A DNA stretch of 5,990 nucleotides, from contig CAMBLP010000125.1 of NCBI GenBank assembly GCA_945868195.1, positions 1-5,990 of the forward strand. Direction: 5' to 3'. Below the pieces are notes generated by a model. The model ran no database searches. It was given only the letters and a program-made list of their open reading frames with translations, and had not been told where the DNA came from. Both the position numbers and the translations under genes were made by a program. This DNA comes from Bordetella parapertussis. GTDB taxonomy: Bacteria; Pseudomonadota; Gammaproteobacteria; Burkholderiales; Burkholderiaceae_B. Of this stretch, positions 4,917 through 5,990 are shown piece after piece. How positions within the stretch are numbered: the first letter of the stretch is position 1; every line of letters begins with the position of its first letter.

Positions 4917-5990
4917 TTATGAGTCTATGGTTTGTTCTTTGATCCAGCGTTTGAGTCCAGCGTCTGTTTTAACGCTAGTAAGCTCTTCGTTCAAGCGCCT
5001 GAGCTCAAGCAGCATATCGCGTTTGCGACTGTTGAGGTGATTTTTGAGCGAAGCCTCATGGATGGTCATCGAGGCCGGCAATACAAATTCCGCGGTAGCC
5101 TGTAATTCGGTGTCACGAATTTCACGATGTAGGGCTGTTAGGCGTTCGCGCATCAGGTCGGTCAGTGCAGCGATTTTTTTGCGAGCCAAGGCCGAGGTCA
5201 AGGTGGCTTCGGGGAGTTGAGCCTTGGACTGAAGCTCAAGCAGGGCGAGCAAATCGCGTCGCTCGTAGGCGGTATTAGCCTCGCTCATCAATTGAGTTTT
5301 GTAGGCGCGCACTTCTTCGTTGCTCTCGCGGTCTGGGTGCAGCGCACTCGCCAGTTTGCGGTATAGGCTGCGTAGGGCGCTTTCAACATCGTCAGCGGCT
5401 TGCAGATCTGCAGCCGACATTTTTTTCTTTTTGGCGCGTCGTGCTTCTCTGTTGCGGGCGCGAGCCTCGGCTTCTTTGCGCATAAAGTCGAATTTGGCAT
5501 GCAGAACATCATCCAGATTTTCAAATATCTGGTCCTCGCCGAACTCCTCGCCCATGGCTTCTTTAAGATAGGCTTGCGCCTCGGCGGCTTGCGCCCGTTC
5601 GATGTCGGCTAGTTTTTCTTCACTGTGCACATCGTGCAGTGCGCGCATGACACGATCCCCCGCGAGTGCGAACTCCATAGCGATACTGCAAATCAAGCGT
5701 CGAATCAGACGCTCATGACGGGCGGTCAGGCCTTCGCCTTTGAGGCGCTGATCAAGCCACAACACCATGGCGCGGCGCAGGCTGTCTTGTTTCTTTTGCA
5801 GAACGGGGACGGTGTTGGCGTATTGCCGACGATGCTGATCAATCAGTGTTTTGAGCGCCTCGAGTTTGCTGGAGAGCGTTTTGCCCTGCTCGATCAGGAA
5901 TTCAAATTCTGCTTGTTCCAGTGAATCAGGTGCTTCGTCTTGTTCGACGGCACTCAAGGCATGGATTTCAGTGGTGCTGGAGAGGGTTGT
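4917..5990 (-). CDS. J-domain (DnaJ-like) co-chaperone protein, 5' end outside the window
   Basis: The frame is open from the right edge to TAA at 4917-4919, giving at least 357 codons. A TTG at 5957 is a possible start, but the reading frame continues upstream (TTLSSTTEIHA) without a stop and no ribosome site supports TTG, so I treat it as 5'-partial. Numbered from that TTG, a J-domain-like core lies at about 185-242: helix II ALRSLYRKLASAL, the invariant HPD at 207-209 (bases 5331-5339), then KTQLMSEANTAYERRDLLALL as helix III. The HPD loop is the part that stimulates the ATPase of an Hsp70 (DnaK). Helix I is poorly defined. The rest is highly charged and helical, with likely coiled coil at 15-60, a basic run ARRAKKKK at 172-179, and another coiled region at 255-330. 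There is no signal peptide, zinc finger or DnaJ C-terminal domain, so it is a class C J protein. Client unknown. The GST gene follows at 19 bases. Confidence 0.85.
   Translation of the reverse strand, partial: TTLSSTTEIHALSAVEQDEAPDSLEQAEFEFLIEQGKTLSSKLEALKTLIDQHRRQYANTVPVLQKKQDSLRRAMVLWLDQRLKGEGLTARHERLIRRLICSIAMEFALAGDRVMRALHDVHSEEKLADIERAQAAEAQAYLKEAMGEEFGEDQIFENLDDVLHAKFDFMRKEAEARARNREARRAKKKKMSAADLQAADDVESALRSLYRKLASALHPDRESNEEVRAYKTQLMSEANTAYERRDLLALLELQSKAQLPEATLTSALARKKIAALTDLMRERLTALHREIRDTELQATAEFVLPASMTIHEASLKNHLNSRKRDMLLELRRLNEELTSVKTDAGLKRWIKEQTIDS

Noticed and set aside
5320..5924. Plus-strand open frames opposite the J-domain gene
   Set aside because: They lie antisense within a well-supported gene, show low-complexity Ala/Arg/Ser composition and have no ribosome site or domain; they are shadows of the GC-rich coding strand.
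5955..5957. TTG as the true start of the J-domain protein
   Set aside because: The frame stays open to the right edge and no ribosome binding site precedes the TTG, so the start most likely lies outside the window.

Overview
The window looks like a chromosomal segment of a Gram-negative proteobacterium. Three of the proteins carry Sec-type signal peptides, there is a beta-class-like glutathione S-transferase, and there is a J-domain protein of a type I associate with Betaproteobacteria/Burkholderiales (for example Oxalobacteraceae). The lineage is an inference; no marker gene is present to fix it.

Layout. Bases 1-158 (+) are the 3' end of an unidentified gene with an Ala/Ser/Pro-rich tail. 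Tail to tail with it, one base away, ends a three-gene set on the minus strand. In order of transcription this is a soluble periplasmic solute-binding protein (3272-2487), a solute-binding domain fused to an ABC permease domain (2392-773), and a second short ABC permease (780-160) that overlaps the fusion gene by 8 bp. A hairpin sits between the first two genes. A 200-bp divergent intergenic region (3273-3472) separates this set from a plus-strand gene for an exported protein of unknown function (3473-4258). That gene converges, 6 bp apart, on a minus-strand pair: a J-domain protein (from beyond the right edge to 4917) followed by a glutathione S-transferase (4897-4265).

How the genes work together. 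The three minus-strand transport genes encode the extracytoplasmic and membrane parts of a polar-amino-acid-type (HisM/GlnP-like) ABC importer: one free binding protein, one tethered binding domain and two permease halves. No ATPase gene is in the window. By alignment from memory, both permease halves are about 16-18 residues short in the cytoplasmic loop that normally carries the EAA motif contacting the ATPase. A tethered receptor domain in a Gram-negative, paired with degenerate coupling loops and no local ATPase, is the most unusual thing here. The block from about 160 to 4258 is also AT-richer than the flanking GST/J-domain pair.

No RNA gene, insertion sequence, CRISPR array or attachment site was seen.
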